64,000 nt of DNA from Pedobacter sp. Leaf250 (GTDB lineage Bacteria; Bacteroidota; Bacteroidia; Sphingobacteriales; Sphingobacteriaceae): NCBI RefSeq assembly GCF_920984735.1, contig NZ_CAKLBU010000023.1, forward strand, positions 1-64,000, read 5' to 3'. Both the position numbers and the translations under genes were made by a program. Positions 52,501 through 62,448 of the stretch are shown piece after piece (within the stretch, counting starts at the first letter, position 1; each line of letters opens with the position of its first letter). The notes beneath the pieces are model-generated. The model searched no databases, had not been told where the DNA came from, and saw nothing but the letters and a program-made list of their open reading frames with translations.

Positions 52501-55053
52501 ATGGAAGCAAAATTTTCACCACAGGTTAAAGATGTAATCTCTTTTAGTAGGGAGGAAGCGCTGCGTTTAGGGCACGATTACATTGGAACCGAGCATTTAT
52601 TATTGGGCCTCATTCGCGAAGGCGATGGAATGGCTATAAAGATTTTACGATCGTTAGGAGTTGATACTGGTAAATTGCGCCGCTCAATTGAAGATGCTGT
52701 TCGCGGTACTTCGAGTGTTACAGTAAACCTCGGGAATATTCCGTTAACTAAACAGGCCGAAAAAGTTTTAAAAATTACTTACTTAGAAGCTAAAATATTT
52801 AAAAGCGATTTAATTGGTACCGAACATTTATTACTATCAGTTTTGAGAGATGATGATAACATTGCCTCGCAAATCTTGTTGCAATATGGTGTTACTTACG
52901 ATGTTTTTAAACAGGAGGTAGAAGTGAATAAAAATGGTTTCAGAGACGATATTTCAAATAGCGCATCAACAGGTGGCGATGATGATTATCGTGAAGAAGA
53001 GAGCTTTAGTACACCAAAAAAGGTTTCGGATATAAAATCTAAAACTCCGGTACTAGATAACTTTGGACGTGATTTAACCAAGGCTGCTGAAGAAGGTCGT
53101 TTAGATCCAATTGTTGGCCGCGAGAAAGAAATTGAACGTGTTTCACAGATTTTATCTCGTAGAAAAAAGAATAACCCGATTTTAATTGGAGAGCCCGGTG
53201 TTGGTAAATCGGCAATTGCAGAAGGTTTGGCCTTACGCATTGTTCAACGTAAAGTTTCGCGTGTACTGTTTGGTAAACGTGTAGTAACGTTAGATTTGGC
53301 ATCATTAGTAGCGGGTACAAAATATCGTGGTCAGTTCGAGGAGCGAATGAAAGCCGTGATGAACGAGCTTGAAAAATCTACTGATGTTATTTTATTTATT
53401 GATGAAATTCATACGATTGTTGGCGCAGGTGGTGCTTCAGGCTCACTTGATGCATCGAATATGTTCAAACCAGCTTTAGCAAGGGGAGAAATTCAATGTA
53501 TCGGTGCAACAACTTTAGATGAGTACCGTCAGTACATCGAAAAAGATGGCGCTTTAGACCGTCGTTTCCAAAAAGTAATGGTTGAACCGGCTACGCCAGA
53601 TGAAACCGTTGAGATTTTAACAAGAATTAAAGATAAGTATGAAGAACATCACGGTGTAACTTATACAGATGAGGCAATTTTAGCTTGTGTTACTTTAACT
53701 TCTCGTTATATTTCTGATCGTTTCTTGCCAGATAAAGCAATTGATGCTTTAGATGAAGCAGGTTCGAGGGTACATTTAACAAATATTCATGTTCCTCAAA
53801 ACATTATTGATATTGAAGCGAAAATTGAAGATATCAAGTTAGAGAAAAATAAGGTTGTTCGTAGTCAGAAATATGAAGAAGCTGCCAAACTCCGCGATAC
53901 CGAGAAGAATTTAATTGAAGAATTAGATAAAGCCAAAGCGGAATGGGAAGCTGAGACCAAAACTAAACGTTACGAAGTATCGGAAGATAACGTAGCAGAA
54001 GTTGTAGCCATGATGACTGGTATTCCGGTCCAACGTGTTGGACAAACTGATAGCGTTAAGCTATTAAATATGTACGATAAAGTGGCCGAAAAAATTATCG
54101 GTCAGGATGATGCCATTAAGAAATTAACTAAAGCCATCCAACGTACAAGAGCTGGTTTAAAAGATCCGAAAAAACCAATTGGTTCATTCATTTTCTTAGG
54201 CCCAACAGGTGTTGGTAAAACAGAATTGGCAAAAGAACTTGCTCGTTTTATGTTTGATAGTGATGATTCACTGATCCAGATTGATATGAGTGAGTACATG
54301 GAGAAATTCGCTGTTTCACGTTTAGTAGGAGCGCCTCCAGGATACGTTGGTTACGAAGAAGGTGGTCAGTTAACCGAAAAAGTTAGAAGAAAACCTTACG
54401 CTGTAATTTTGTTAGATGAGATTGAAAAAGCACACCCTGACGTATTCAATATCTTATTGCAGGTTTTAGATGAAGGTCAGTTAACGGATAGTTTAGGTCG
54501 TAAAGTCGATTTTAGAAACACGATCATTATCATGACTTCAAATATTGGTGCCCGTCAGTTAAAAGATTTTGGTCAAGGTGTCGGTTTCTCTACTGCAGCT
54601 AAAACAAATCAGGCAGATTCTCACAGCCGTGGAGTTATTGAAAGCGCATTAAAACGTGCTTTTGCTCCAGAATTTTTAAATCGTGTTGATGATGTTGTAG
54701 TGTTTAACAGCTTAGGAAAAGATGAAATCTTCAGAATTATTGATATCGAATTAAAAGCTTTATTTGGTCGTGTTCATACTTTAGGTTATGAAATTGCATT
54801 AACTGAAAATGCTAAAGATTATATTGCTGATAAAGGTTTTGATAGTAATTTCGGAGCTCGTCCGTTAAAACGAGCCATTCAGAAATATCTGGAAGATCCA
54901 ATTGCCGAAGAGATTTTAAAAGGAGAATTATCTGAAGGTGATGTTTTAGAGATTGATTACGATAAAGAAACTGAATTGATTTCAGTAAATCACAAAAAAG
55001 GCGAAAAGAAAAAAGAAGAGCCGAAAAAAGAAGAAGATTCTTCAAGTAAATAA
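52501..55053 (+). CDS. clpC: ClpC-type AAA+ unfoldase
   Basis: An 850-aa Hsp100 protein. Two N-terminal Clp repeats (about 1-145) include SREEALRLGHDYIGTEHLLLGLIREG. AAA domain 1 has GEPGVGKSA and LFIDEIHTIVGAG. A UVR-like middle region (about residues 450-500) is followed by AAA domain 2 with GPTGVGKTE and ILLDEIEKAHP. A ClpP-binding loop VGF sits in GQGVGFST. The C-terminal tail is Lys/Glu-rich. It unfolds substrates for ClpP degradation. No clpP gene is adjacent. A strong terminator follows. Confidence 0.94.
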   Translation: MEAKFSPQVKDVISFSREEALRLGHDYIGTEHLLLGLIREGDGMAIKILRSLGVDTGKLRRSIEDAVRGTSSVTVNLGNIPLTKQAEKVLKITYLEAKIFKSDLIGTEHLLLSVLRDDDNIASQILLQYGVTYDVFKQEVEVNKNGFRDDISNSASTGGDDDYREEESFSTPKKVSDIKSKTPVLDNFGRDLTKAAEEGRLDPIVGREKEIERVSQILSRRKKNNPILIGEPGVGKSAIAEGLALRIVQRKVSRVLFGKRVVTLDLASLVAGTKYRGQFEERMKAVMNELEKSTDVILFIDEIHTIVGAGGASGSLDASNMFKPALARGEIQCIGATTLDEYRQYIEKDGALDRRFQKVMVEPATPDETVEILTRIKDKYEEHHGVTYTDEAILACVTLTSRYISDRFLPDKAIDALDEAGSRVHLTNIHVPQNIIDIEAKIEDIKLEKNKVVRSQKYEEAAKLRDTEKNLIEELDKAKAEWEAETKTKRYEVSEDNVAEVVAMMTGIPVQRVGQTDSVKLLNMYDKVAEKIIGQDDAIKKLTKAIQRTRAGLKDPKKPIGSFIFLGPTGVGKTELAKELARFMFDSDDSLIQIDMSEYMEKFAVSRLVGAPPGYVGYEEGGQLTEKVRRKPYAVILLDEIEKAHPDVFNILLQVLDEGQLTDSLGRKVDFRNTIIIMTSNIGARQLKDFGQGVGFSTAAKTNQADSHSRGVIESALKRAFAPEFLNRVDDVVVFNSLGKDEIFRIIDIELKALFGRVHTLGYEIALTENAKDYIADKGFDSNFGARPLKRAIQKYLEDPIAEEILKGELSEGDVLEIDYDKETELISVNHKKGEKKKEEPKKEEDSSSK

Positions 55054-55087
55054 AAAAAACTCCCAATGAAAATTGGGAGTTTTTTTT
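55054..55087 (+). terminator. Intrinsic terminator after clpC
   Basis: A perfect 9-bp stem (ACTCCCAAT / ATTGGGAGT) with a GAAA loop, flanked by A and T runs, immediately after the stop codon. Confidence 0.92.
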
Positions 55088-55240
55088 ATGCCCAACAAAG
55101 TTGCTTTTATACTGTATTTTTAAGATTACAAAATATTAAAATATTGCTTTAAATAGGTTTAAAGGGAGAAAAATAAAATTTAAATTAATTTTTTTTTGTT
55201 CTATTTCGCTGTATATTTCATCTCGAAACAGTCCTATTAA

Positions 55241-55768
55241 ATGAAATTATCTATCCCATTTTTTTGCCTGGCAGTAGCTTGCCTGGCTACATCTTGCGAG
55301 AAAAGTATCGATAACCAATCTCCTGAGTTACCAGTAACTGTTCTAAAAGCAGAAATTTCATCGGTAACGAATTTAAATAATGAAATGTTATTAAAATTGG
55401 TAAACGATACGCGTTTGGCGGGTTGCAACTGCGGAACTACTGCGATGCCACCAGTTGCTGTGTTAAGTTGGAATGCGAACTTAACATCTGCAGCAATAAG
55501 CCACAGCAAGTATATGGAATCGATAAATAAAATGCAGCACGAGTCGGCCAATGGAACAGGCGTTGGCGATCGCGTAACAGCAACTGGTTATATTTGGAAG
55601 GCAGTTGGTGAAAACGTTGCTCAAGGTCAAACTACCGAGTTACAGGTTTTTAATGATTGGCTAAAAAGTGAAGGGCATTGTAAAAATATGATGAACCCCG
55701 CCTACAAAGAAATGGGTGCTGCCAGATCTGGTTTATTCTGGACTCAAGTGCTAGCCGTAAAAATGTAA
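55241..55768 (+). CDS. CAP (SCP/PR1)-domain lipoprotein
   Basis: A 175-aa lipoprotein (lipobox LATSC, Cys19). The CAP domain (about 45-170) has the family signatures: LVNDTRLAG with NCG, LSWNANLTSAAISHSKYM (His), MQHESANGTGVGDRVTATGYIWKAVGENVAQGQ (His-Glu and GENVA), and the C-terminal HCKNMMNPAYKEMGAA with Glu-His. CAP proteins bind lipids or act as proteases or adhesins in different lineages; the function here is unknown. Confidence 0.9.
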   Translation: MKLSIPFFCLAVACLATSCEKSIDNQSPELPVTVLKAEISSVTNLNNEMLLKLVNDTRLAGCNCGTTAMPPVAVLSWNANLTSAAISHSKYMESINKMQHESANGTGVGDRVTATGYIWKAVGENVAQGQTTELQVFNDWLKSEGHCKNMMNPAYKEMGAARSGLFWTQVLAVKM

Positions 55769-55858
55769 CGTTTTCTAATTTATCAAATCAAGCTGCAGAT
55801 CTTAAGATTAACATTCATCTTATAAAATCTGCAGCTTCATATTTAAATAAAGGCAGCA

Positions 55859-56731
55859 CTAAATCAATTCTTGCAATGCTTTGTAATATCGATCATAGTT
55901 TTGCTGATCGGTATTCAGAAACAAAAATGGCTCAATCAACTCTAGCTCCATTAAAAGAAAATTATTATTTACAAAAGTGCCATCTACTCTGGCGTAAAGG
56001 CAATCTTTGGCAAATTGATTTACATATTTAGCCGCAATATCAATTAAATTCTGACTTGGATTTTGAGGGTGTACAGTACCACCGTGTGCTGGTTGCACTC
56101 TAAAATCTCCGACTTTTGCTTGTTTAATTAGCGAGTGACTATAAGATCCATTAAAAAAGATGAATGACCATTCTCCTTTTTCTAATATTTCAGGTAAAAA
56201 AGGTTGCATAATAAAATCTTCTTCCTGAATTAGTTGAGGTAGTTTTTTAGCAACTTCTTTTTTATTAGAATCTGTAACCTTAAAAGTGTTTTTTGCGCCA
56301 CCGCTTATGCAGGGTTTTACAATCAACTTCCTGGTATCAAATTCTTTAAAAAAGCGATCGAAACATATTTCATCGAACTTATTTAGGAAAATACTAGGCG
56401 TAATCGATAGCCCAGCATCCTGAATTTCCTTTAAGTAATGTTTATCGGTATTCCACCTCACAGTATTTATTGGGTTTAACAACCTTATACTTTTTTCCTC
56501 TAAAATATTTAACCATTGATGAAAGTCTTTTATCAGGTCAAAATAATCCCAAGGTGATTTTAATATGGCCAACTCATAATTATCCCAATTGATAGTTGGA
56601 TCGTTCCAAATTACTTTATCAATATTTAAACCTTTATTTTGAAGAAACAAAAGCAGCTTTTCGTCTTCGCTTTCTACGGTTTCCGTATCATATTTTCCCT
56701 GATCAAGATAAGTTACCAATGCTATTTTCAT
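55859..56731 (-). CDS. ATP-grasp family protein (DcsG-like)
   Basis: A 290-aa enzyme-like protein. An N-terminal pre-ATP-grasp part (IALVTYLDQGKYDTETVE) is followed by a grasp domain with KPCISGGAKNTF (glycine loop), EDFIMQPFLPEILEKGEWSFIFFNG, and RVDGTFVNNNFLLMELELIEPFLF for the Mg2+/ATP site. The layout resembles DcsG, which joins or opens rings with ATP in cycloserine synthesis, and RimK/glutathione-synthetase types. The substrate is unknown. The radical SAM gene lies 36 bp upstream in the same direction, so both may share an mRNA. Confidence 0.8.
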   Translation of the reverse strand: MKIALVTYLDQGKYDTETVESEDEKLLLFLQNKGLNIDKVIWNDPTINWDNYELAILKSPWDYFDLIKDFHQWLNILEEKSIRLLNPINTVRWNTDKHYLKEIQDAGLSITPSIFLNKFDEICFDRFFKEFDTRKLIVKPCISGGAKNTFKVTDSNKKEVAKKLPQLIQEEDFIMQPFLPEILEKGEWSFIFFNGSYSHSLIKQAKVGDFRVQPAHGGTVHPQNPSQNLIDIAAKYVNQFAKDCLYARVDGTFVNNNFLLMELELIEPFLFLNTDQQNYDRYYKALQELI

Positions 56732-56767
56732 GAGCTAAAACTATATCTTATAAATTAAACGGCCAAA

Positions 56768-57835
56768 TTAAAACAAGGTCATTTGATCATTTGGTACTTT
56801 AAATAAAGAGTGGTTTAAAATAATTTCCTTTTCATTAAGGTGATTAAGCCTGGCATGCAACCTAAAACTATCTCTTATCATTTTCGCAATATTACCATCA
56901 CCACGCATTCTATCGCCAAACCGACTATCATTTACATTGCCTCCATGACAACTTTGAATCATATGCCAAACTTTATCAAAGCGATCTGGAAAGTTTTTTC
57001 GGAGCCAATCTTCAAAAATCTGTCCGATTGCACCATTTAACCTCACAACGGTATAACCTGCTTTTATGGCACCTGCATCGGCCACGGCTTTTAAAATTTT
57101 TGGAATTTCATGATCGCTTAAGCCCGGCACGAGCGGAGCAAGCATTACACCCATGGGGATTCCTGCTTTGCTCAATTCTTCAACTATCCGTAACCGCTGT
57201 TTTGCAGTTGTTGTTCTGGGTTCCATTACCTGCCTCAAATCTTCATTTAAGCTATTTATAGATACATAAACCATGCATAAATTTAATTTAGCCATTTCTT
57301 GGAGAATATCTCGATCTCGCAAAATCAGCGAGTTTTTAGTAATCATCCCGATAGGCTGCTTATATTCCAAGGCAATTTCCAAAAGCTGGCGGGTTAATTT
57401 AAATTTCCGCTCTGCTGGTTGATAACAATCTGTATTCCCAGATAATGAAATGGTTGAAGCATCCCATCCCTTTTTCTCTAAGAATTTTTTGAATAGTGAA
57501 GGCGCATCCTGTTTAACGATAATTTTTCGTTCGAATTCAATTCCTGCACTATAACCCCAATATTGATGCGAATTGCGGGCATAACAATAGGTGCAGCCAT
57601 GTTCGCAACCTTGATAAGGATTTAAAGAGTAAGCCATGCCAACGTCAGGGCTATCAACTTTATTGACTATAGTTTTTGAATTTTCGAAAATGAAAGAAGT
57701 TTTACTATCGTTTTCCTCCCAATCATCAATTCCTTCATCATGCTCCTTCACATAAACATCTTTCAAAAATTTATTATGAGGGTTAACTTGCGCTCCTCTT
57801 CCCTTAAAATATCTTTTTTCTTCCTCGCCAATCAT
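56768..57835 (-). CDS. PA0069-family radical SAM protein
   Basis: A 355-aa radical SAM enzyme. The cluster motif is GCEHGCTYCYAR with Cys77, Cys81 and Cys84 (CX3CX2C). The family start KGRGAQVNPHNKF and later SGNTDCYQPAERKFKLTRQLLE, ITKNSLILRDRDIL, and GVMLAPLVPGLSDHEIP mark the PA0069/SplB-like group. These proteins have no proven substrate. It overlaps nothing and is likely transcribed with the ATP-grasp gene. Confidence 0.88.
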   Translation of the reverse strand: MIGEEEKRYFKGRGAQVNPHNKFLKDVYVKEHDEGIDDWEENDSKTSFIFENSKTIVNKVDSPDVGMAYSLNPYQGCEHGCTYCYARNSHQYWGYSAGIEFERKIIVKQDAPSLFKKFLEKKGWDASTISLSGNTDCYQPAERKFKLTRQLLEIALEYKQPIGMITKNSLILRDRDILQEMAKLNLCMVYVSINSLNEDLRQVMEPRTTTAKQRLRIVEELSKAGIPMGVMLAPLVPGLSDHEIPKILKAVADAGAIKAGYTVVRLNGAIGQIFEDWLRKNFPDRFDKVWHMIQSCHGGNVNDSRFGDRMRGDGNIAKMIRDSFRLHARLNHLNEKEIILNHSLFKVPNDQMTLF

Positions 57836-57999
57836 ACATTAAAATTACTAATATTTTTAGTAAAATGATGTGGGTGTTGAAAAATTAATTGATAAATAAA
57901 ATACTATTCTCGTTTGAGCAAACCAGCAAATTTAAGATAAAATGAATGCTGCTTTATTATAAGGTATAGTAAGCATAAATCGAAATCGTTAGATACACA

Positions 58000-59241
58000 T
58001 TACTGATTTGAATGAGGAAGTGGCACATAATCCATCGGCACCATATCTGCTACTTTCTCGTAAGCCCAAAAGCCTTCGTATAAAAGGGATCGTGAATCAT
58101 GGATGCCGCCATTTTCGTAAAAGCGTACACCAGGACTAGTTAAGTTGGCCACTGATATTTCATTTTCAGGAACATCTAAAGGTCTGAAAATCCAAAAACC
58201 AGTTTTTGAATAAGCTAAAGACTCTTTTTCTTTTGTATACTGAATAATCAGGGCATCGGTATAGCTAAGGTATTTTAGGTTATCATCGAAATAATGTACC
58301 AATGTATCTGGCAATACTTCGCCTCTAGAAAACTTATCGATGGTTCGGGGCATCTCTTGTTGCTTGGTCCAAAAATTAAGCAGTGCGGTATCAATTTTTC
58401 CAGCCGTTATTCTTACACCTGTTTTCCCTGGTAAGGTTCTAATCTTTTCAAGAGTGCTATTTATTACGTATTCTGGATAGCGGTTAGGATTTGGGATTTT
58501 AAGCATTTTATTGATGATAAATCCTTCTTCTTTGCTTTTACCTGCATACAATGACCTGAAAAAATGTTGTGAAGAACCATGATAAGCAATTTCTCTGGCA
58601 GAAATGTATTTCTTCTTTTTAGCCGGCGATGCTTTTAGTTCTTCAAAAAATGGATGCCCGGAATAATAAATGATATGCGTTCTAGAATTGTACTCAAAAT
58701 GATCCAGCATATACTTTAAACGATAACCCAATGCTTTATTTTCTACCACCAAAAACTCTGTTGTGGTTACTGTTAAAGTACTCTTGGTAATATCAAAATC
58801 AACATTAAGTACCTGCGGATTTAGTATTTTACATTGAAGCGCATTTGGCGATTTACCAATAAAAAATTCTTTAAATTGGTTAATATATTTTTGACGATTT
58901 GGATCTGCCCGAACCACAACCTCATCCAGTTGGGCTACATTTTCCTTTAACACTAAATCAACCACCACCGATTTATCAGAGATAATAACACTTTTAGAAT
59001 AGGGGAGATATCCTACAATCTGCACTAGTAAATCATAACTTCCAGGTTTTAGGTTAGGAAGTTTAAATTTTCCGTCATTATCTGCAACAGTTGCAATTTT
59101 ATAACCACTTAAATAAATACTTGCACCAGGCAATCCATCTTTATTATCTCTAACAACACCACTAATGGTAAAAGTATTTTGAGCAATTACATTAGTACCA
59201 ATAATGATAAATATTAACGATACCAATAGGCTTTTAATCAT
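58000..59241 (-). CDS. Carboxypeptidase-regulatory-like protein, second of a paralogous pair
   Basis: A 413-aa exported protein starting at ATG 59241 (MIKSLLVSLIF); a frame 6 codons longer begins upstream and is not preferred. After the signal peptide (ending NVIAQ), a CarboxypepD_reg-like domain covers about 25-110 (FTISGVVRDNKDGLPGASIYLSGYKIATVADNDGKFKLP). The remaining 300 residues form an unknown domain whose pieces recur in the neighbour: HGSSQHFFRSLYAGKSKEEGFIINKM and FYENGGIHDSRSLLYEGFWAYEKVADMVPMDYVPL. Function unknown; it may act with TonB receptors as a scaffold. Confidence 0.8.
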   Translation of the reverse strand: MIKSLLVSLIFIIIGTNVIAQNTFTISGVVRDNKDGLPGASIYLSGYKIATVADNDGKFKLPNLKPGSYDLLVQIVGYLPYSKSVIISDKSVVVDLVLKENVAQLDEVVVRADPNRQKYINQFKEFFIGKSPNALQCKILNPQVLNVDFDITKSTLTVTTTEFLVVENKALGYRLKYMLDHFEYNSRTHIIYYSGHPFFEELKASPAKKKKYISAREIAYHGSSQHFFRSLYAGKSKEEGFIINKMLKIPNPNRYPEYVINSTLEKIRTLPGKTGVRITAGKIDTALLNFWTKQQEMPRTIDKFSRGEVLPDTLVHYFDDNLKYLSYTDALIIQYTKEKESLAYSKTGFWIFRPLDVPENEISVANLTSPGVRFYENGGIHDSRSLLYEGFWAYEKVADMVPMDYVPLPHSNQ

Positions 59242-59313
59242 GAGAGCGAATGTAGCCAAAAGTGATAATATTCTAATTGGATAATCATTATTTTAACAGT
59301 TTTAACTTTTGTT

Positions 59314-60549
59314 TTATGGCTCATTTGCGGGAACATAATCCATTGGAACGCTGTCAGCAATCTTTTCCCAAGCCCAATAACCAGAATAAAGCATCGATCG
59401 AGGATTGTAAATCCCTCCATTTTCATAAAAATAAACAGGGGCAATTTGTAAATCAATATTGGATATTTGATAATTCGGCATATCTAAAGGTCTCGAGATG
59501 GATTGTCCAATACGATTCGTAAAAAGCGGACTTTCCATCTCCTTGGTGTAAATTACATAAAGCTTATCTGTGAAATTTATCGATTTAATATTAGAGTTAA
59601 ATTTTTTAACGAGCGTGTCTTGTAAAACAGGTGCCCGATTTAAAATTGAAATACCTTTATTCAGATTTCTTTTTCTTATCCAATAGTTTAATGAATCATC
59701 TTTACTTCCACCGATAACGATTTTGCCATTTAAACCCATTTGCGTTTTGGTTAGGCGTTTCAAATTGGCATTAATTACACTGTCCGATGGTCGATCGGGG
59801 TTGGTTTTGGTAATTATCTTATTGATTAAGAAACCCTCTTCTGTTGCTTTGTTTCGATATAGTGATTTGAAGAAATGCTGCGACGAACCCAGATAAGCGG
59901 TTAACCTTTTCTTAGCCCAAATTCTTTTTTTTCTTTCTGATCCTTTTAAATCTTCATAATATGGAAAACCCTCATAGTAGATCACTCGAGTTTTACTGTC
60001 CCATTCAAATTGCTTGATCAAATATTTAATTTTATAACCCAAAGCCTGATTTTCTATAATCAAAAATTCATTGGTTTTTACGGTGAGCCTATTAATTTCA
60101 TTATCATAATCGATAAGTAACACATTGGGATTGATGATTTTACAATCTGCCGCATTAGGAGTTGTGCCAATAAAAAAATCGCGAAACATACCAATATAAT
60201 AGGCCCGATTAGGATCGGGTTTAATGGTTACTTCTGCCAATTGAGTAATGCTTTCTTCCAGGATAACATCTAACTTTATAGGCTTGTCAGCTACAATTAC
60301 ATTTTTATTAACAGCTTTATAACCAATTAATTGAAATAAAATATCATAATTACCTGGCTTAAGCGGAAGTGTATATTTCCCGTTGTTATCGGCAACTGTT
60401 GCTATTTTATATCCGCTCACAAAAATTCCAGCACCTGGCAAAACTTCACCACGTTTATCTTTTACTGTACCTGATAGGTTAAAGCTTGTTTGGGCAAAGC
60501 AATAATGCACTGTTAAGAGTAAAAAGAATAAAACGATGGTTGATCTCAT
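59314..60549 (-). CDS. Carboxypeptidase-regulatory-like protein, first of a paralogous pair
   Basis: A 411-aa exported protein starting at ATG 60549 (MRSTIVLFFLLLTVHYCFAQ); the in-frame TTG 5 codons earlier is not preferred. It is the close paralogue of the next protein: regulatory domain at about 22-108 (FNLSGTVKDKRGEVLPGAGIFVSGYKIATVADNNGKYTLP), then a shared unknown domain with LGSSQHFFKSLYRNKATEEGFLINKI and FYENGGIYNPRSMLYSGYWAWEKIADSVPMDYVP. The pair is 72 bp apart and probably co-transcribed. No enzymatic motif is visible. Confidence 0.8.
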   Translation of the reverse strand: MRSTIVLFFLLLTVHYCFAQTSFNLSGTVKDKRGEVLPGAGIFVSGYKIATVADNNGKYTLPLKPGNYDILFQLIGYKAVNKNVIVADKPIKLDVILEESITQLAEVTIKPDPNRAYYIGMFRDFFIGTTPNAADCKIINPNVLLIDYDNEINRLTVKTNEFLIIENQALGYKIKYLIKQFEWDSKTRVIYYEGFPYYEDLKGSERKKRIWAKKRLTAYLGSSQHFFKSLYRNKATEEGFLINKIITKTNPDRPSDSVINANLKRLTKTQMGLNGKIVIGGSKDDSLNYWIRKRNLNKGISILNRAPVLQDTLVKKFNSNIKSINFTDKLYVIYTKEMESPLFTNRIGQSISRPLDMPNYQISNIDLQIAPVYFYENGGIYNPRSMLYSGYWAWEKIADSVPMDYVPANEP

Positions 60550-60698
60550 AGAAAAAAATATCAACTAAGTTAATAGTTAATTTAGATTATTGAAAATTTT
60601 TGGAAGGGGAATCCATAAAATATTGATTTTAAATTAATCTGTCGCTTGTGTGAGGGAATTTTTCATTAGCCACAGCAGTCTCATTTTAAAATATTTTA

Positions 60699-62351
60699 TT
60701 ACACCAGCAATTCTTTTGCATTTTCAATCGCAGATGCGCCAGGATTTTTACCACTCAACATTTCTGCAATAACGCCAACTCTTTCTTCTTGTTTTAGTTT
60801 GCGAATGCCTGTGGTGGTTTTTCCTCCGGCTTCATTTTTATGGACAAAATAGTGAGATTTGCCTTTGGCAGCAATTTGGGGCAAATGGGTAATGGAGATT
60901 ACTTGCATATTTTCACCAAGATCAGAAATCACCTCGCCAACTTTTAATGCAGTTTCACCAGATATTCCCGTATCAATTTCATCAAAAATGATGGTAGGCA
61001 ATGAAGTATGTTGAGCAAGCAAAGCTTTTATAGCCAGCATTAATCTTGATAATTCCCCACCAGATGCCACTTTATTTACCGGAGCAGGTTTTTGTCCGGC
61101 ATTTGCGGTAAACAACAGCGTGATTTCATCCAAGCCGTCTTTATTTAATTCTGATAATGATTCTTGTGCTAAAACTAATTTGGCACTTGGCATACCAACC
61201 TTTTGTAGCGTTTTTCCTGTTTGTTCTTCCACAGTTTTAATCGCTTTTTTGCGGTTGGCACTTAACTGCACAGCTTGCTTATTCAAGCTAATTTTAAGTT
61301 TTTCGATTTCTTTCTGGAGTTTTTCAATATTCTCGTCAGAACTTAACAGCTGATTTAAGTTTTGCTCCAATTGGTTCTGAATGTATAAAAGCTCATAGTT
61401 ATTGGCAACTCGGTGTTTCTGTTGTAGCAAGTAAAATAAATCTAACCTTTGATTGATGATTTCCAAACGATCGGCACTATGTATGGTATTCCCTTCCAAA
61501 CTAGAAACTTCATCTGCAATATCCTTAATTTCAATGATTGAAGATTTTAAACGTTCAAATAGTACATTAATCGCAGGATCGAATTTTTCAATGCTTTGCA
61601 ATTGCATTTGCGCTTCTTTCAAAATCTGCAACGCTGATGGTTCGCTTTCAGTTAACAAACCTGTTGAAGTAAGCAGTCCTCTTTTAATGGTTTCGGCATG
61701 CGTCAATTTTTCCAGCTCTTGCTCTAATTCTTCCTGCTCACCACTTTTTAAATTTGCCTGCTCCAACTCATTAAATAGAAATTGTTCGTAATCCTGTTTG
61801 TTTCTTGCTTCTGCCGCGTCATCTATTAATTTTTTTAAACGATTATTTTCTTGCTTCAGTTTTTTAAAACCTATTCTATAATCAGATAATAAGGATTTAT
61901 GATTGGCTAAAGAATCAACAATGAGAAGCTGGAAATCGGCATCGTTAATTTCCTGTGTTGCGTGTTGTGAGTGAATATCGATTAATTTTTCTCCAATTTG
62001 TTTTAATATGGATAAATTAACTGGCGTGTCATTAATGAACGATCTTGATTTTCCATCTATAGAAATTTCGCGGCGAAGAATACTTTCATTAAAAAAATCG
62101 AGATCATTATTTTCAAAAATCTCTTTTAATTTGTCGTCAGCCAAAGCAAAATTCCCTTCAATAACACATTTTTTATCTTGGTTAAAGAAATATTTACTCT
62201 CTGCCCTTTGTCCCAAAATTAAAGATAACGCACCTAAAATAATTGATTTACCAGCACCGGTTTCGCCAGTAATAATGTTTAAGCCTTTATCAAATTCGAT
62301 ATCAAGACTATCAATTAATGCGTAATTACGAATGGAAAGTTTTTGTAGCAT
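60699..62351 (-). CDS. recN: DNA repair protein RecN
   Basis: A 550-aa SMC-like ATPase. The N-terminus reads MLQKLSIRNYALIDSLDIEFDKGLNIITGETGAGKSIIL with Walker A GETGAGKS. Coiled-coil arms run from about 150 to 360. The signature and Walker B lie in VASGGELSRLMLAIKALL and PTIIFDEIDTGISGETALKVG. RecN tethers broken DNA ends during double-strand break repair. A TATTTTCG near-match to the -7 box (62360-62367) lies 8 nt before its ATG. No LexA site was recognised. Confidence 0.95.
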   Translation of the reverse strand: MLQKLSIRNYALIDSLDIEFDKGLNIITGETGAGKSIILGALSLILGQRAESKYFFNQDKKCVIEGNFALADDKLKEIFENNDLDFFNESILRREISIDGKSRSFINDTPVNLSILKQIGEKLIDIHSQHATQEINDADFQLLIVDSLANHKSLLSDYRIGFKKLKQENNRLKKLIDDAAEARNKQDYEQFLFNELEQANLKSGEQEELEQELEKLTHAETIKRGLLTSTGLLTESEPSALQILKEAQMQLQSIEKFDPAINVLFERLKSSIIEIKDIADEVSSLEGNTIHSADRLEIINQRLDLFYLLQQKHRVANNYELLYIQNQLEQNLNQLLSSDENIEKLQKEIEKLKISLNKQAVQLSANRKKAIKTVEEQTGKTLQKVGMPSAKLVLAQESLSELNKDGLDEITLLFTANAGQKPAPVNKVASGGELSRLMLAIKALLAQHTSLPTIIFDEIDTGISGETALKVGEVISDLGENMQVISITHLPQIAAKGKSHYFVHKNEAGGKTTTGIRKLKQEERVGVIAEMLSGKNPGASAIENAKELLV

Positions 62352-62389
62352 ACAGACTACGAAAATACTAAAAAGTTATTTCAACAAAC

Positions 62390-62432
62390 GCTTAAAAACG
62401 AAAACGGCGAAGAATAATCTCCGCCGTTTTAC
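62390..62432 (-). terminator. Intrinsic terminator after the M56 peptidase gene
   Basis: A perfect 9-bp stem (AAAACGGCG / CGCCGTTTT, 62401-62430) reads into CGTTTTTAAG on the minus strand, about 20 bp after the stop codon at 62449. Confidence 0.7.
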
Positions 62433-62448
62433 TATTTGCATGTTTGGT

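Noticed and set aside
55859..57835. RiPP (graspetide or sactipeptide) biosynthetic cluster
   Set aside because: There is no precursor-peptide ORF, no exporter and no RRE domain nearby, and the radical SAM protein belongs to the PA0069 group.
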